Part shown: one piece after another, positions 32,630 through 41,255 of the stretch
Layout: every line of letters begins with the position of its first letter
Numbering within the stretch: position 1 is the first letter of the stretch
Assembly: GCA_029861865.1 (NCBI GenBank)
Contig: JAOTYL010000008.1
Span: 1-64,000, forward strand
Direction of reading: 5' to 3'
Origin: Myxococcales bacterium
GTDB taxonomy: Bacteria; Myxococcota_A; Polyangia; Polyangiales; Houyiibacteriaceae
Length of the DNA stretch: 64,000 nt
Program-made: the position numbers and the translations under genes
Notes under the pieces: model-generated
What the model saw: the letters and a program-made list of their open reading frames with translations, nothing else
The model's database searches: none
What the model was told of the DNA's origin: nothing

Positions 32630-35026
32630 TCACCCTACCGCAGAGCCGCCCATGCTGTCTGGCGCCCGTTTTTCGAGACCGTGACGCCGAAGCTTGTCGA
32701 GGAAGGTCGTTCGCTTGAGGCCAAGCATCCGTGCCGCCTCGCTCTTGTTGCCTCCCGAACGGAAAAGCGCGCGCTCGAGCAGCCGGCGCTCTACCTGCAC
32801 GTACGTGCCGCCGAGTGAGTCGTCCTCTTCCCCCCAAGGCCAAGCCAAGGGCGGCAGATCCGCGAGAAGGATCGACTTGCCTCGCACGCGAGAAACGGCC
32901 AACTCGACCACGAGCTCCAACTCCGCGACATCCCCCGGCCATTCGTGCGCTACCAAGGCAGCCATCGCCGCCTGCTCGATCCCTACGGGCTCGGAGGCCA
33001 ACACCCGGCAAGCCCGATCGATCGCGAGAAGCACCAAGGAGGGGACATCCTCTCGTCTCTCTCGCAGAGACGGGAGCGCGAGGTCGGCGCCCGAGAACAC
33101 ATCAGCCAGGGTGGGGTCGAGGGCGTCGCGTCCATCGAGCTCCTTCAACGGCGTGCGTGCAGTCGCAATGATCCGCACGTCCGCGAAGTCTGTGCTTTGC
33201 TCCACGAGCGCCGCTGCAAGCCGCGCCTGAGCAGGACGGGCAAGCGCCGGCAGGTCTCGGAGCAGCAGGGTTCCTCCCGCTGCCGACCGGAGCCAGCCTT
33301 TGCGTTGGCCGTTCTCGGAGCCGAACAACGAGCTCATCACGAGGTCCGGCGTTGTGGACGAACAGTCGGCAACCACGAACGGGGCCTCCCAGCGTGGTCC
33401 TCGATCATGAATGAAGCGCGATACCGGAAGAACAGGGGCACCCGTCGTAGCGATCAGCAAGATCGGTCTACTGCTCGGCGCGAGCTCGATTGCACGAGTT
33501 TGTACGCGCCGCATCGAAGGGCTGTAGGCGACGTGTAGGGTTTGGTCTTCAGCGAGACCGCGACCCAGAACGTCAAACTGTCCGCGTAGTTGCTCGAGCT
33601 CGCCCTCGAGTGCCTCGACTCGATCTTCAGCGTCGCGCCGAAGTGCCGACAGCTCGTGGATGTGGGTCTCGGCGCGCCGCTGCGCGAGCCCGGATGAGAC
33701 GGCCCCTCCTAGCGACCCGCCCAAAGTTGCCAGCGTCTCGAGCTCGATTCGCGACAGAGGCTCGATGCGATCGGCTATCGGCAGTAGGAGCAGTGCCTCG
33801 ATCTCATCGAGGTGCGCGCATGGAACGACTGCGCCGATCCCACCGCTCTCCATCGTGGTGACCAGCGCGCGAATCTGTGGCTCGCGCACAACTTGACTGT
33901 GGAGGCTCGGGAGGTCGAGCACACCGGTCTCGAGGCCGCCAAACACGGATTGAACGATGGCGGGGGGCGGATTTGCGGAACGAATCGACGCGCGGTTGCC
34001 GGCATCAAGCCGGATCCGAAGGGGCGGCTGAAGTGTGAAAAGCGCCGGATAATCCTGGCTCCCTGGAAGAGCTTCTACCAGGTGAACGAGGGCCCGAGTG
34101 GCGATCTCCTCGAGTGTCGCGCCCGCATTGAGTGCTTTCCGCGCGGCGTGCGCCCCCTCTGCGAGTCGGCCCGAACTCGTCCATACGAGGCGGTTTGCGA
34201 GACCCCTGGTAGCGGCGAATGTCAGCCACCAAAGGGCGCCGATCCCCGCGGCCGCAACTCCGAACCTCAACGGTGCATCGGAAAGTCTTGGCGCGAAGAA
34301 AAACCCCGCACCAAATGAAACCGCACACGCCGCGAGAAAAGGAACACCCACGCGCCGCAGTGACCTCCAGTGTGGGTCGATCCATGCCAAGTGCCCCACC
34401 CACAGCAACGCCGCGACGGCAAACTCTATGCACACCCCCAGCACGCCGACGAAGGGTCCAAACCAAGCGTAGGCCAATGCGACCCCGAGGCTGGCCAACG
34501 CGATGCCCGAAAGCGCTCCTTCGAGGGCATGGCCACGTTCCACCAGAAAGATTTGGTGTAGAGCTCCTGTCGTGATCATCCCAGCGACGACGACGAATCC
34601 GAGGGTCGCATCGGGTAAGAGCCCCGCCTCAGCGAAGGTCGCTGCAGCAAGAGCGGCGGCGGCAAAGGCAGCCAGAATCGCGTATCGAATGTGGACCCTG
34701 AGCGATCCGGGCAGTACGAGATCGAGCATGATCATGGCGGCACTCAGCCAGGCGACGCCGTGGGTCCACGTGAGCACGTCGGAAGGCGAACCGGCAGTCG
34801 CAACAGCGAGCGCGAGCGATACGCCCATCCAGGCGAGGCGCGCTGCGCCGCGCATCGCGGAGGCTCTGAGCAGAAGAAGAGGCGTGAAAGACAGGGCGAT
34901 CGAAAGAACCGCGACGACACCTTCATAGGATGGCGTTACGCGCAGCGATGCCCTGGCCGCAAGAACATAGAGGACAGCCACAGGACCCAGAATGGTTAAG
35001 ATCCTAGGGATTCGGAAGTCTATCAC
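32630..35026 (-). CDS. Membrane-anchored, degenerate sigma-54 activator-like protein with Fis-type HTH
   Basis: A 798-residue protein. The first ~300 residues hold 7-8 TM helices. A GAF-like region and a coiled coil (RRDAEDRVEALEGELEQLRGQ) follow, then a region (about 500-740) that tracks a sigma-54-activator AAA+ domain: LFGSENGQRKGW, GGTLLLRDLPAL, VRIIATARTPL and LPSLRERREDVPSLVLLAIDR. The nucleotide-binding GxxGxGK(E/S) is replaced by IATTGAPVLPVSR, Walker B DE becomes RD, and GAFTGA is absent. The C-terminus is an intact Fis-type HTH (NKSEAARMLGLKRTTF). It is therefore unlikely to hydrolyse ATP or activate sigma-54; a membrane-tethered DNA-binding regulator is more likely. GTG 35026 overlaps the upstream gene's stop. 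Confidence 0.8.
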   Translation of the reverse strand: MIDFRIPRILTILGPVAVLYVLAARASLRVTPSYEGVVAVLSIALSFTPLLLLRASAMRGAARLAWMGVSLALAVATAGSPSDVLTWTHGVAWLSAAMIMLDLVLPGSLRVHIRYAILAAFAAAALAAATFAEAGLLPDATLGFVVVAGMITTGALHQIFLVERGHALEGALSGIALASLGVALAYAWFGPFVGVLGVCIEFAVAALLWVGHLAWIDPHWRSLRRVGVPFLAACAVSFGAGFFFAPRLSDAPLRFGVAAAGIGALWWLTFAATRGLANRLVWTSSGRLAEGAHAARKALNAGATLEEIATRALVHLVEALPGSQDYPALFTLQPPLRIRLDAGNRASIRSANPPPAIVQSVFGGLETGVLDLPSLHSQVVREPQIRALVTTMESGGIGAVVPCAHLDEIEALLLLPIADRIEPLSRIELETLATLGGSLGGAVSSGLAQRRAETHIHELSALRRDAEDRVEALEGELEQLRGQFDVLGRGLAEDQTLHVAYSPSMRRVQTRAIELAPSSRPILLIATTGAPVLPVSRFIHDRGPRWEAPFVVADCSSTTPDLVMSSLFGSENGQRKGWLRSAAGGTLLLRDLPALARPAQARLAAALVEQSTDFADVRIIATARTPLKELDGRDALDPTLADVFSGADLALPSLRERREDVPSLVLLAIDRACRVLASEPVGIEQAAMAALVAHEWPGDVAELELVVELAVSRVRGKSILLADLPPLAWPWGEEDDSLGGTYVQVERRLLERALFRSGGNKSEAARMLGLKRTTFLDKLRRHGLEKRAPDSMGGSAVG
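32632..32637 (-). promoter_or_regulatory. Leaderless-type -10 of the HAD gene
   Basis: On the minus strand TAGGGT ends 6 nt before ATG 32625; it overlaps the stop-proximal end of the upstream regulator gene. Confidence 0.35.
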
Positions 35027-37035
35027 TGGCCACGAGCCTGACCAGAACCGTCGTGTTCGGGTGGGATGAACATGCGGCTCCCTACCTGCTGCCACCAACG
35101 GCGATACTTCTGCCGCGCCGCTTCCCGTTCACGTTTCGGGAGTCCCGGGTGATACCCGAAATACTCCTGTGTCAGATGCTTGAGCTCGTCGCTCGCCCGG
35201 CGACGAAGGCGCTCGTCCGAGTGCATGAGCGCGTCGATCAACCATTCCACGCGGTGAATGGAGTCGTTCTTGTCAAACCAGAGGAGCCACTTCTTCTTTG
35301 AAGTCGCGAAGTCTTGGCAGCTCAGTCGCACCAAGCTTGCGTGTGCCGCTCGAGCGACTTCGACTTGAGGGCTATCGAGGAGTGATACCAAGAACTCGAA
35401 CGATTCCACGTCTCGCAGGCGGCCTAGTGCCTCGATTGCGGTAGCCTGGGATTGTAGCTTCCGGCCATCGCGCGCACCGGACCGGAGACGTTCGATCAAC
35501 TCCGTGAACTCTGCTTCGCAAGCGTAGAGCACGCTCAGCGCTCGATATGCTCCGCTCCGAACACCAGGATCCGAATCGTAGAGCCGCCGTCCAATCGGCT
35601 CGACCAGGGCCGGATGGACGAATTCCGATGCAACGAGGGTGGCATAGTAGCGAACATCTGGATCCGCATGGTCGAGCAGAGGAATCAGGTAGGGTACCGA
35701 GCGTTGCCCGAACGCCACGAAGGTCCGCGCGACCGCCGAGACATCTCGGCCGGCGGGAATCCGAGCATGCGGCTCGTTGCGATCGAACCACAGCCTCCCG
35801 GGAAACTCGCGCGCAAGGGCCGGGAGAGCTCCCTCTCCTACCGCAAGCAGCGGCAGGATCACCATTTCGTCTTCCGGTCCGGCCGACCGCAGCGCGGCGA
35901 TGAGCTGCTCCACGTCTTCGCCGACGTCGATGATGACGCTCGGGAGTGACCCTTCCGAGCTGTTTGGCGGTGGTGCGGGCGCCCATCGCACCTTGGGAGC
36001 GCGCACCGGCGGCTCACTTGGGGGCGCCGAGCTCGGTACTGTCGGGCCGAGGGTGACCACGTCGTGGATGACCGAGCTCCCGTCGTTGTCACGTCGGTCA
36101 TCCGAAGGTACCGATCGCCTACGGGCCCCGGAGGACCTCGAATCGGGAGTCGTCGGCACGGGCGCCGGCTTCCAGCCCGACATCGGCTCGGCGTGCGGGA
36201 CGGAAGATCGCGCTGTCGGTGAAGGGACTGGCCGCGAGGCTTGAGGGCGAGCCGACGGTTGCCCTAGGACCTCCGAGGGACGCGGCGGCAAGCTGTAACG
36301 AGTTGCGTCGATGAAACCGGATGCGGGCTTCCCGCGTTTGCGCTTCGGCGACGCGGGATCCGAGTCTCGAAAGGTCCCGGCAGGCACCGAGGACCCCTCT
36401 TGCGGAGGGATCGCCGGTGGAGGCTCGGTGTCGGCGATGCCCACAGGAGCGGGAATCGAGGAGTCGACTCGTGGATACGAGCCGGAGACCTTCTTGCGCG
36501 GCGGCAGAGAGCTACGCTTCCCCACCCCTTCGAACGGCGCGACATAGGGAACGGCGCCCTCCTCTTCGCGATCCAGTTGCGCGGCGAGCTTGCGCATGCG
36601 CGCGGTCATCTCGATGTCGTAGTGCTTCGCCAGGCCGGCCTCCACGCGGACGGAGCACACCACGCGTTGCACCGGGTCGACGCCCAGCTCTAATGCGATC
36701 TCGCGCAGGATGGCGTCGGGCAGTGGTCGGTCGACCGCAAGCACGATCGCGTCTTCGGTGCGGGCTAGTGGAATTAGACGGTGTCGAACCGCAAACTCCC
36801 GGGGAAGCATTCGAATCGTCGCTAGCCGGACCTGCATGACCTCCGCCCGTGTTGCGGGCATGAGCCCATAAACGGCCGCGCAATAGGCGCTCATCTGATT
36901 CTCGCTGACGCATCCGAGCTCGAGCAACACCGTGTCCAAGTTGCCGCCCCTGATGACTTGTTCCTGAATTGCCTCCTGGACGCGATCGACCGCGAGGAGC
37001 TGGTCGCGAACCAGGAGCGAGGCGAGCACCGACAT
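35023..37035 (-). CDS. MshEN (GspE-N) domain plus HEAT-repeat protein
   Basis: A 670-residue cytoplasmic protein. Residues 1 to about 150 match a MshEN/GspE N-terminal domain (LLVRDQLLAVDRVQEAI, LLELGCVSENQMS, FAVRHRLIPLARTEDAIVLAV), a module that binds c-di-GMP in some secretion ATPases. A long Ser/Pro-rich linker (about 185-365) follows, then HEAT repeats that are paralogous to the protein at 31029-32039. No ATPase domain is present. GTGA overlap couples it with the degenerate regulator downstream. It may sense c-di-GMP and pass the signal to that regulator, but this is inference. Confidence 0.72.
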   Translation of the reverse strand: MSVLASLLVRDQLLAVDRVQEAIQEQVIRGGNLDTVLLELGCVSENQMSAYCAAVYGLMPATRAEVMQVRLATIRMLPREFAVRHRLIPLARTEDAIVLAVDRPLPDAILREIALELGVDPVQRVVCSVRVEAGLAKHYDIEMTARMRKLAAQLDREEEGAVPYVAPFEGVGKRSSLPPRKKVSGSYPRVDSSIPAPVGIADTEPPPAIPPQEGSSVPAGTFRDSDPASPKRKRGKPASGFIDATRYSLPPRPSEVLGQPSARPQASRPVPSPTARSSVPHAEPMSGWKPAPVPTTPDSRSSGARRRSVPSDDRRDNDGSSVIHDVVTLGPTVPSSAPPSEPPVRAPKVRWAPAPPPNSSEGSLPSVIIDVGEDVEQLIAALRSAGPEDEMVILPLLAVGEGALPALAREFPGRLWFDRNEPHARIPAGRDVSAVARTFVAFGQRSVPYLIPLLDHADPDVRYYATLVASEFVHPALVEPIGRRLYDSDPGVRSGAYRALSVLYACEAEFTELIERLRSGARDGRKLQSQATAIEALGRLRDVESFEFLVSLLDSPQVEVARAAHASLVRLSCQDFATSKKKWLLWFDKNDSIHRVEWLIDALMHSDERLRRRASDELKHLTQEYFGYHPGLPKREREAARQKYRRWWQQVGSRMFIPPEHDGSGQARGQ

Positions 37036-37070
37036 CCAGGCGCCATGTTGGGGTCGGGGCGGTCGACGTG

Positions 37071-37808
37071 TCAACGAGGTTGTACGAGATGTGCCACGCG
37101 ATCCCGCACCAGCGCCATGGCGGTCGGAACCGCTGTTTCGACCCGTAGCACAAGGTCCCCGAGACCGACGATGGCGAACCCGGCGTCTCGAAACGCCTCG
37201 AGCTCCGGGGCAGTGAACCCCCCCTCCGGCCCGATCGCACACCATATCTGTTCAGGCAGCTCGGTCAGCGCATCGAGAAGCGCCTCGGCCCGCGCACCAA
37301 AGACGACTCCGAGCGCGCCATCAGGAACCTGGTCGAGCCACGCACGACATGGCTTGGGAGGATGAATGACGGGCACGTCGCTGCGTTCGGACTGAGCAGC
37401 CGCTTCACTTGCAATCCGGGTGAGGCGATCGACCTTCGACTTGGCGCGGTCCGGATCCCAACGCGGAACCGTGCGTTCGGTTTGCATGAGAGCCACTTCG
37501 TGGACCCCGAGCTCGGTGGCCATACGAACGCAATCATCGACTTTCGATCCTTTTGGGACCGCGAGCATCAAGACCAGATGTGCCACTCGGGGCTCGGCTT
37601 TGCGCGGCGGCTCTGCTTGGCAAACGACCTCATCCTCGCCGATGGTTCGTATGCGCGCTAGTGCCACCCTGCCTCGGCCGTCGAAAAGCACCACTTCGTC
37701 GCCGACCCTCAATCGTAGGACGCGCACGTGTCGACTTGGTACTTTGGAAAGCGCGACTGTACCGCCGGTATCAGGAAGCAAGGGTGCGTAGAGCCTACGC
37801 TCGGTCAT
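37071..37808 (-). CDS. rsmE: 16S rRNA (uracil-1498-N3) methyltransferase RsmE
   Basis: A 245-residue SPOUT methyltransferase that makes m3U1498 in 16S rRNA. Motifs are MLAVPKGSKVDDCVRMATELGV, ERTVPRW (family ER + W), IGPEGGFTAPELE and the knot loop LGDLVLRVETAVPTAM (family LGxRILRxETA). Its ATG overlaps the prmA stop (ATGA), the usual prmA-rsmE pairing. A consensus-like TTGACA covers its stop codon on the way to the next gene. Confidence 0.93.
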   Translation of the reverse strand: MTERRLYAPLLPDTGGTVALSKVPSRHVRVLRLRVGDEVVLFDGRGRVALARIRTIGEDEVVCQAEPPRKAEPRVAHLVLMLAVPKGSKVDDCVRMATELGVHEVALMQTERTVPRWDPDRAKSKVDRLTRIASEAAAQSERSDVPVIHPPKPCRAWLDQVPDGALGVVFGARAEALLDALTELPEQIWCAIGPEGGFTAPELEAFRDAGFAIVGLGDLVLRVETAVPTAMALVRDRVAHLVQPR

Positions 37809-38665
37809 CGGACTTCAGGTTCCATCACGCAGGCACACCAGGCATTTTCTTGGAGCCACCCGTCGAGGCGCATCGATGCGTACGCGGCAGCGATGGCTTC
37901 GCGTTCTTCGAGCAAAATTCCACTCAATACGAGAAATCCGCCAGGCGCGACGCGCGAGGAAAGCTCGTCTCCCAGGTCGGCCAACATGCGGGTCTCGATG
38001 TTCGCGACCACCACGTCGTACACACCATCCATTTCTGCCAGTGGCGTCGTCGACGACTCGAAAACCGCGCCGACACCGTTAAGCGTGGCGTTACGGCGTG
38101 CGACTTTCACGGCGTCCTCGTCGATGTCGACGCCCACAGCGACGGTAGCGCCCAACCGGAGCGCCGCTATCGAGAGGATGCCGCTGCCACACCCCACATC
38201 GAGGAGTCGTTCGCCGCCGCGAATCCGCTGGTCGAGCGCTCTGAGCACCAATCGCGTCGTTTCGTGGTCACCGCTGCCGAAGGCGTTCTCGGGATCGATT
38301 GTCACGACGACTCGGCCTTCAGCACCGTCGGTCGTCCCCCAAGACGGCTGCAGCAGGAGTCGACTTCCAATACGTTGCGGTCCGAAACCCCGCCGCCACT
38401 CGACTGCCCAATCGACATCGGCGAGATGATAGAGCTGTGCGTCGAAATCCTCGTTCACGTCGCCGAGCGCTCGCTTCGCCGCCGCCTCGGTTGTGAATGA
38501 CGCGACGAGCGTAACGAGGTTGTCACTCCGGTCGTGGCCGAGCGTCGTGCGGTCGCGCTCTTCGAGGCCAGTTGCACCAAGCTCCCAGAGTCGCAGTTGC
38601 GCAAGCTCGAGCTCCTGTGGCGTCACACGCATACTCAACAACGGATGCCGTTTCGATCGTGACAT
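37805..38665 (-). CDS. prmA: Ribosomal protein L11 methyltransferase PrmA
   Basis: A 286-residue class I SAM methyltransferase that trimethylates ribosomal protein L11. The C-terminal domain has AFGSGDHETTRLVLRAL (family GTGxHxTT), DVGCGSGILSIAALRLGA and VANIETRML (family VANI). The N-terminal substrate domain begins MSRSKRHPLLSMRVTPQELE. ATG 38665 overlaps the stop of the upstream 78-aa membrane protein gene. Confidence 0.92.
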   Translation of the reverse strand: MSRSKRHPLLSMRVTPQELELAQLRLWELGATGLEERDRTTLGHDRSDNLVTLVASFTTEAAAKRALGDVNEDFDAQLYHLADVDWAVEWRRGFGPQRIGSRLLLQPSWGTTDGAEGRVVVTIDPENAFGSGDHETTRLVLRALDQRIRGGERLLDVGCGSGILSIAALRLGATVAVGVDIDEDAVKVARRNATLNGVGAVFESSTTPLAEMDGVYDVVVANIETRMLADLGDELSSRVAPGGFLVLSGILLEEREAIAAAYASMRLDGWLQENAWCACVMEPEVR

Positions 38666-38901
38666 CAGACCTCGACCATGCGCGCAGAAAGATAGATGAC
38701 CACGAACAGCACCCATGTGATCGGACCGAGGCGGTTCCCTCCTCGCCAAGCGACCAGTGGGGTCGCGAAGGGAATCAGGAAGCCTAGATAACGCCAAGTC
38801 GGGGCGAGGGGACCCGTTAACACGCGCCAAGCCATGAGCAGGTGCGTGAACAGAAGCGCGGCGCCCGAGACCGACCAAAGCGCAAGCAACCAGAGTTCCA
38901 C
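38665..38901 (-). CDS. Small three-helix membrane protein (78 aa)
   Basis: A 78-residue, mostly hydrophobic protein with about three TM helices (LLALWSVSGAALLFTHLLMAW; LGFLIPFATPLVAW; ITWVLFVVIYLSARM). It leads the prmA-rsmE operon with a TGATG overlap. A full leaderless promoter precedes it. No family was recognised. Confidence 0.6.
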   Translation of the reverse strand: MELWLLALWSVSGAALLFTHLLMAWRVLTGPLAPTWRYLGFLIPFATPLVAWRGGNRLGPITWVLFVVIYLSARMVEV

Positions 38902-38907
38902 ACCCCA

Positions 38908-38936
38908 CTTCTAGCCCATTGTCATGAGTCTCCCAA
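38908..38936 (-). promoter_or_regulatory. Leaderless promoter of the small membrane protein-prmA-rsmE operon
   Basis: On the minus strand TTGGGA (38931-38936) and TAGAAG (38908-38913) are 17 bp apart, and the -10 ends 6 nt before GTG 38901. Confidence 0.5.
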
Positions 38937-39008
38937 CGGAACAGCGAGAAAGGAGCGGCGTGCATCGGGTCGTCAGTCTGCGACCGTCGCCCAGCAAAGG
39001 AGGTTCGG

Positions 39009-39258
39009 TTGTCTTCGAAAACAATTTGCATCGGGTTCGTAGGCTGCGGCGTCGTTGGCACCGGGACGCTGCAGATCGCCGTCGAGCAAATTGTCGTCCG
39101 CAACCCCAACGTCGACATCCCGGTCGAGACGATGGGACGCCTCGAGCCCGCGGATCGAAGAGATGCTCACCCACTTGGCTCAAGAAGGAGCGCTCGTTGA
39201 GGTCCTCCAACGCATCGATGCGCTCTCGCGCGCGCGTCTCCTGCATATGCTGGGCTGA
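39009..39258 (+). pseudogene. Remnant of a Rossmann-fold (homoserine-dehydrogenase-like) gene
   Basis: A perfect ribosome-binding site AAAGGAGGT (38996-39004) precedes TTG 39009 and the frame MSSKTICIGFVGCGVVGTGT, a NAD-binding GxGxxG start like homoserine dehydrogenase. The frame is lost near 39140. The +1 frame then continues IEEMLTHLAQEGALVEVLQRI to a stop at 39258. This looks like a gene with a frameshift and a large internal deletion. The rest of 38902-39420 (519 bp) shows no other clear gene; it contains the promoter for the minus-strand operon and the start region of the lipoprotein gene. Confidence 0.4.
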
Positions 39259-39420
39259 AAAAGGGCGATAGTTCCCTTTCTGCGAGCCCCACCTGGGCCC
39301 CTGATTTGTGCTTTCTCCCACAAATTGGGCGTTCTGTGTTTACCGGGGACCTGAGTTGAGGGTAATCTCGGCGTTCTTGCCCTGCCCCGGGCGTGCCCCA
39401 CTTATACGGAAGGATCGATC

Positions 39421-40425
39421 GTGCCGAACCGTGGACTGACCTTGACGTGGATGCTTGGCGGCGCCCTGCTCATGGCCGGGTGCGGAGACAGCTCGTCGCA
39501 GGTCGACGAGTGCTCCTCTGCGCTCCGCATCGATCTCGATATCGTCAACAATGTCGTGATCGACGTCGAAAGCCCGGAGGTCGTCATCAACGAGGTGCTC
39601 TGGGAGATCAGTGGCCCAACGCTCGATGAGCCCAAGAAGGGGAAGATCGACACGAGCGACCCGAAGGCGACCGCTTCGGTCGAGGTGTACGGGCTTCTTC
39701 CGGGCAATTACGAGATCGATCTCGAAGCCGATTCCAAAGACGGGGAAACCACCTGTCGAGGCTCGGCGAGCTTCGATGTGAAGGTCGGCGTCGCGACCGA
39801 GCTGGCGGTCCTCCTTCGATGCTCCCCCGGTAAGCATTTCGGCAAGCTCGATGCCGATGGTTGGTTCAACGTCTGCACCGAGCTGACTTGGGCAATCGTG
39901 GCACCCCTCCAAACCTCCATCGGAAATGCGATCATCGTGAGCTCCGTGGCGGAAGATGACGAAGGTCACGACATCGAATACAGCTGGACCGCGTTGAACG
40001 GCAGCTTGTTGGATCCCTCCGCAGCAGCGACCATCTATACCTGTGAGAAAACGGGAAGCGACACGATTACGATCTCGGTGTCTGACGACGGCTCCGATTA
40101 CTGCGTTGACAGCTGGAGCGTTCCGGTCGAATGCGTCGAGGATAACGGCACCGGTGGCACAGGTGGCGGCGCTACTGGTGGGTCCGGTGGCAGCGGCACG
40201 GGCGGTGCAGGCGGAAACGGCACAGGCGGCGTCGGCGGCAACGGCACCGGTGGCACGGGCGGCGGCGCTACAGGCGGCGTCGGTGGCAACGGCACAGGCG
40301 GCACGGGCGGCAATGGCACCGGTGGCACAGGCGGCGGCGTCACAGGCGGCGTCGGCGGCAACGGCACAGGCACCGGCGGCACCGATGGCAACCCCGAATG
40401 CATCGTCTCGCTCACCGTCAACTAG
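39421..40425 (+). CDS. Lipoprotein with Ig-like body and GTGG tail
   Basis: A 334-residue lipoprotein: signal peptide, lipobox MAGC near residue 21, a beta-rich body of about 210 residues (YSWTALNGSLLDPSAAATIYTC, SDTITISVSDDGSDYC) like a PKD/Ig-type fold, and a 75-residue GTGG/GGNG tail before a final PECIVSLTVN. The GTG start follows GGAAGGATC. The body suggests surface adhesion or binding; the specific ligand is unknown. Confidence 0.7.
   Translation: MPNRGLTLTWMLGGALLMAGCGDSSSQVDECSSALRIDLDIVNNVVIDVESPEVVINEVLWEISGPTLDEPKKGKIDTSDPKATASVEVYGLLPGNYEIDLEADSKDGETTCRGSASFDVKVGVATELAVLLRCSPGKHFGKLDADGWFNVCTELTWAIVAPLQTSIGNAIIVSSVAEDDEGHDIEYSWTALNGSLLDPSAAATIYTCEKTGSDTITISVSDDGSDYCVDSWSVPVECVEDNGTGGTGGGATGGSGGSGTGGAGGNGTGGVGGNGTGGTGGGATGGVGGNGTGGTGGNGTGGTGGGVTGGVGGNGTGTGGTDGNPECIVSLTVN
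40144..40385. repeat. GTGG-coding low-complexity DNA repeat
   Basis: Imperfect tandem units of GGCACNGGNGGC encode Gly-Thr-Gly-Gly/Asn tracts. Similar but shorter tracts lie at 20667-20745 and 21848-22005. They generate many spurious open frames in other frames. Confidence 0.8.
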
Positions 40426-40484
40426 CGTCTGAATAGTTTCGGTAGAGTCGGCCGCGTTTGGTTTATCTTCCGCGGACCGGGATC

Positions 40485-41255
40485 ATGCTTTCCAGTCCTG
40501 TCATCGAGCTCGAGCAGATCAGCAAGGCGTTCGGAGCCACACAGGCGCTCGACCGGCTCGACCTCCATGTAGAGGCCGGCCAAACCTCGGTCTTGATCGG
40601 GCCGAGTGGTTGCGGGAAGTCGACTCTGTTGCGCGTGTTGGTCGGGCTGATCGAACCCGACGGTGGAACGGCGACTTTCGAGGGGACCACAATTACCCCT
40701 CAGAGCGTTCATGCGCTCAGACGACGCATGGGGTACGTGATTCAGGAGGGGGGCTTGTTCCCGCACCTGACGGCAACGGAAAACGTCGTACTGATGGCCC
40801 GGCAGCTAGGATGGCCGGAGCCCAAATGGCGCAGCCGACTCGGAGAGCTCGCCGAGCTGACCCGGCTTCCTACCGACGCACTCGGCCGTTACCCAATCGA
40901 GCTCTCTGGGGGACAAAGGCAACGGGTGAGCCTGATGCGGGCCCTCATGCTCGACCCTCACGTTCTCCTCATGGACGAGCCACTCGGCGCGCTCGACCCG
41001 ATGATCCGTTTCGAGCTCCAGGTCGAGCTTCGCGCGATCTTTCGAAGGCTCGGTAAGACCGTCCTGCTCGTGACGCACGATCTCGACGAGGCGGGTTTTT
41101 TTGGGGACTTCATCGTCTTGCTTCGAAACGGGAGGATCGAGCAACGAGGAACACTCGAAGAGCTGGTGAACGAACCTCGAAACGAGTTCGTGCGCGCCTT
41201 CGTCAACGCCCAACGCAGCACGGTGGCGCCGCTGCGAGAAGACCCGCGGCCATGA
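40485..41255 (+). CDS. Glycine-betaine/choline-type ABC transporter ATP-binding protein
   Basis: A 256-residue ABC ATPase of the OpuA/OsmV type. It shows Walker A GPSGCGKST, Q-loop VIQEGGLFPHLT, signature LSGGQRQRVS and Walker B VLLMDEP, with a VTHDLDEA switch. The fusion permease gene follows with an ATGA overlap. The Q-loop VIQEGGLFPH is characteristic of compatible-solute importers (OpuC/OsmV). ATG 40485 is chosen from the family N-terminus. Confidence 0.9.
   Translation: MLSSPVIELEQISKAFGATQALDRLDLHVEAGQTSVLIGPSGCGKSTLLRVLVGLIEPDGGTATFEGTTITPQSVHALRRRMGYVIQEGGLFPHLTATENVVLMARQLGWPEPKWRSRLGELAELTRLPTDALGRYPIELSGGQRQRVSLMRALMLDPHVLLMDEPLGALDPMIRFELQVELRAIFRRLGKTVLLVTHDLDEAGFFGDFIVLLRNGRIEQRGTLEELVNEPRNEFVRAFVNAQRSTVAPLREDPRP

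Noticed and set aside
40144..40385. GGCACNGGNGGC tandem repeat considered as CRISPR or a rep-type element.
   Set aside because: It is in frame in a lipoprotein gene and encodes a known kind of low-complexity tail.
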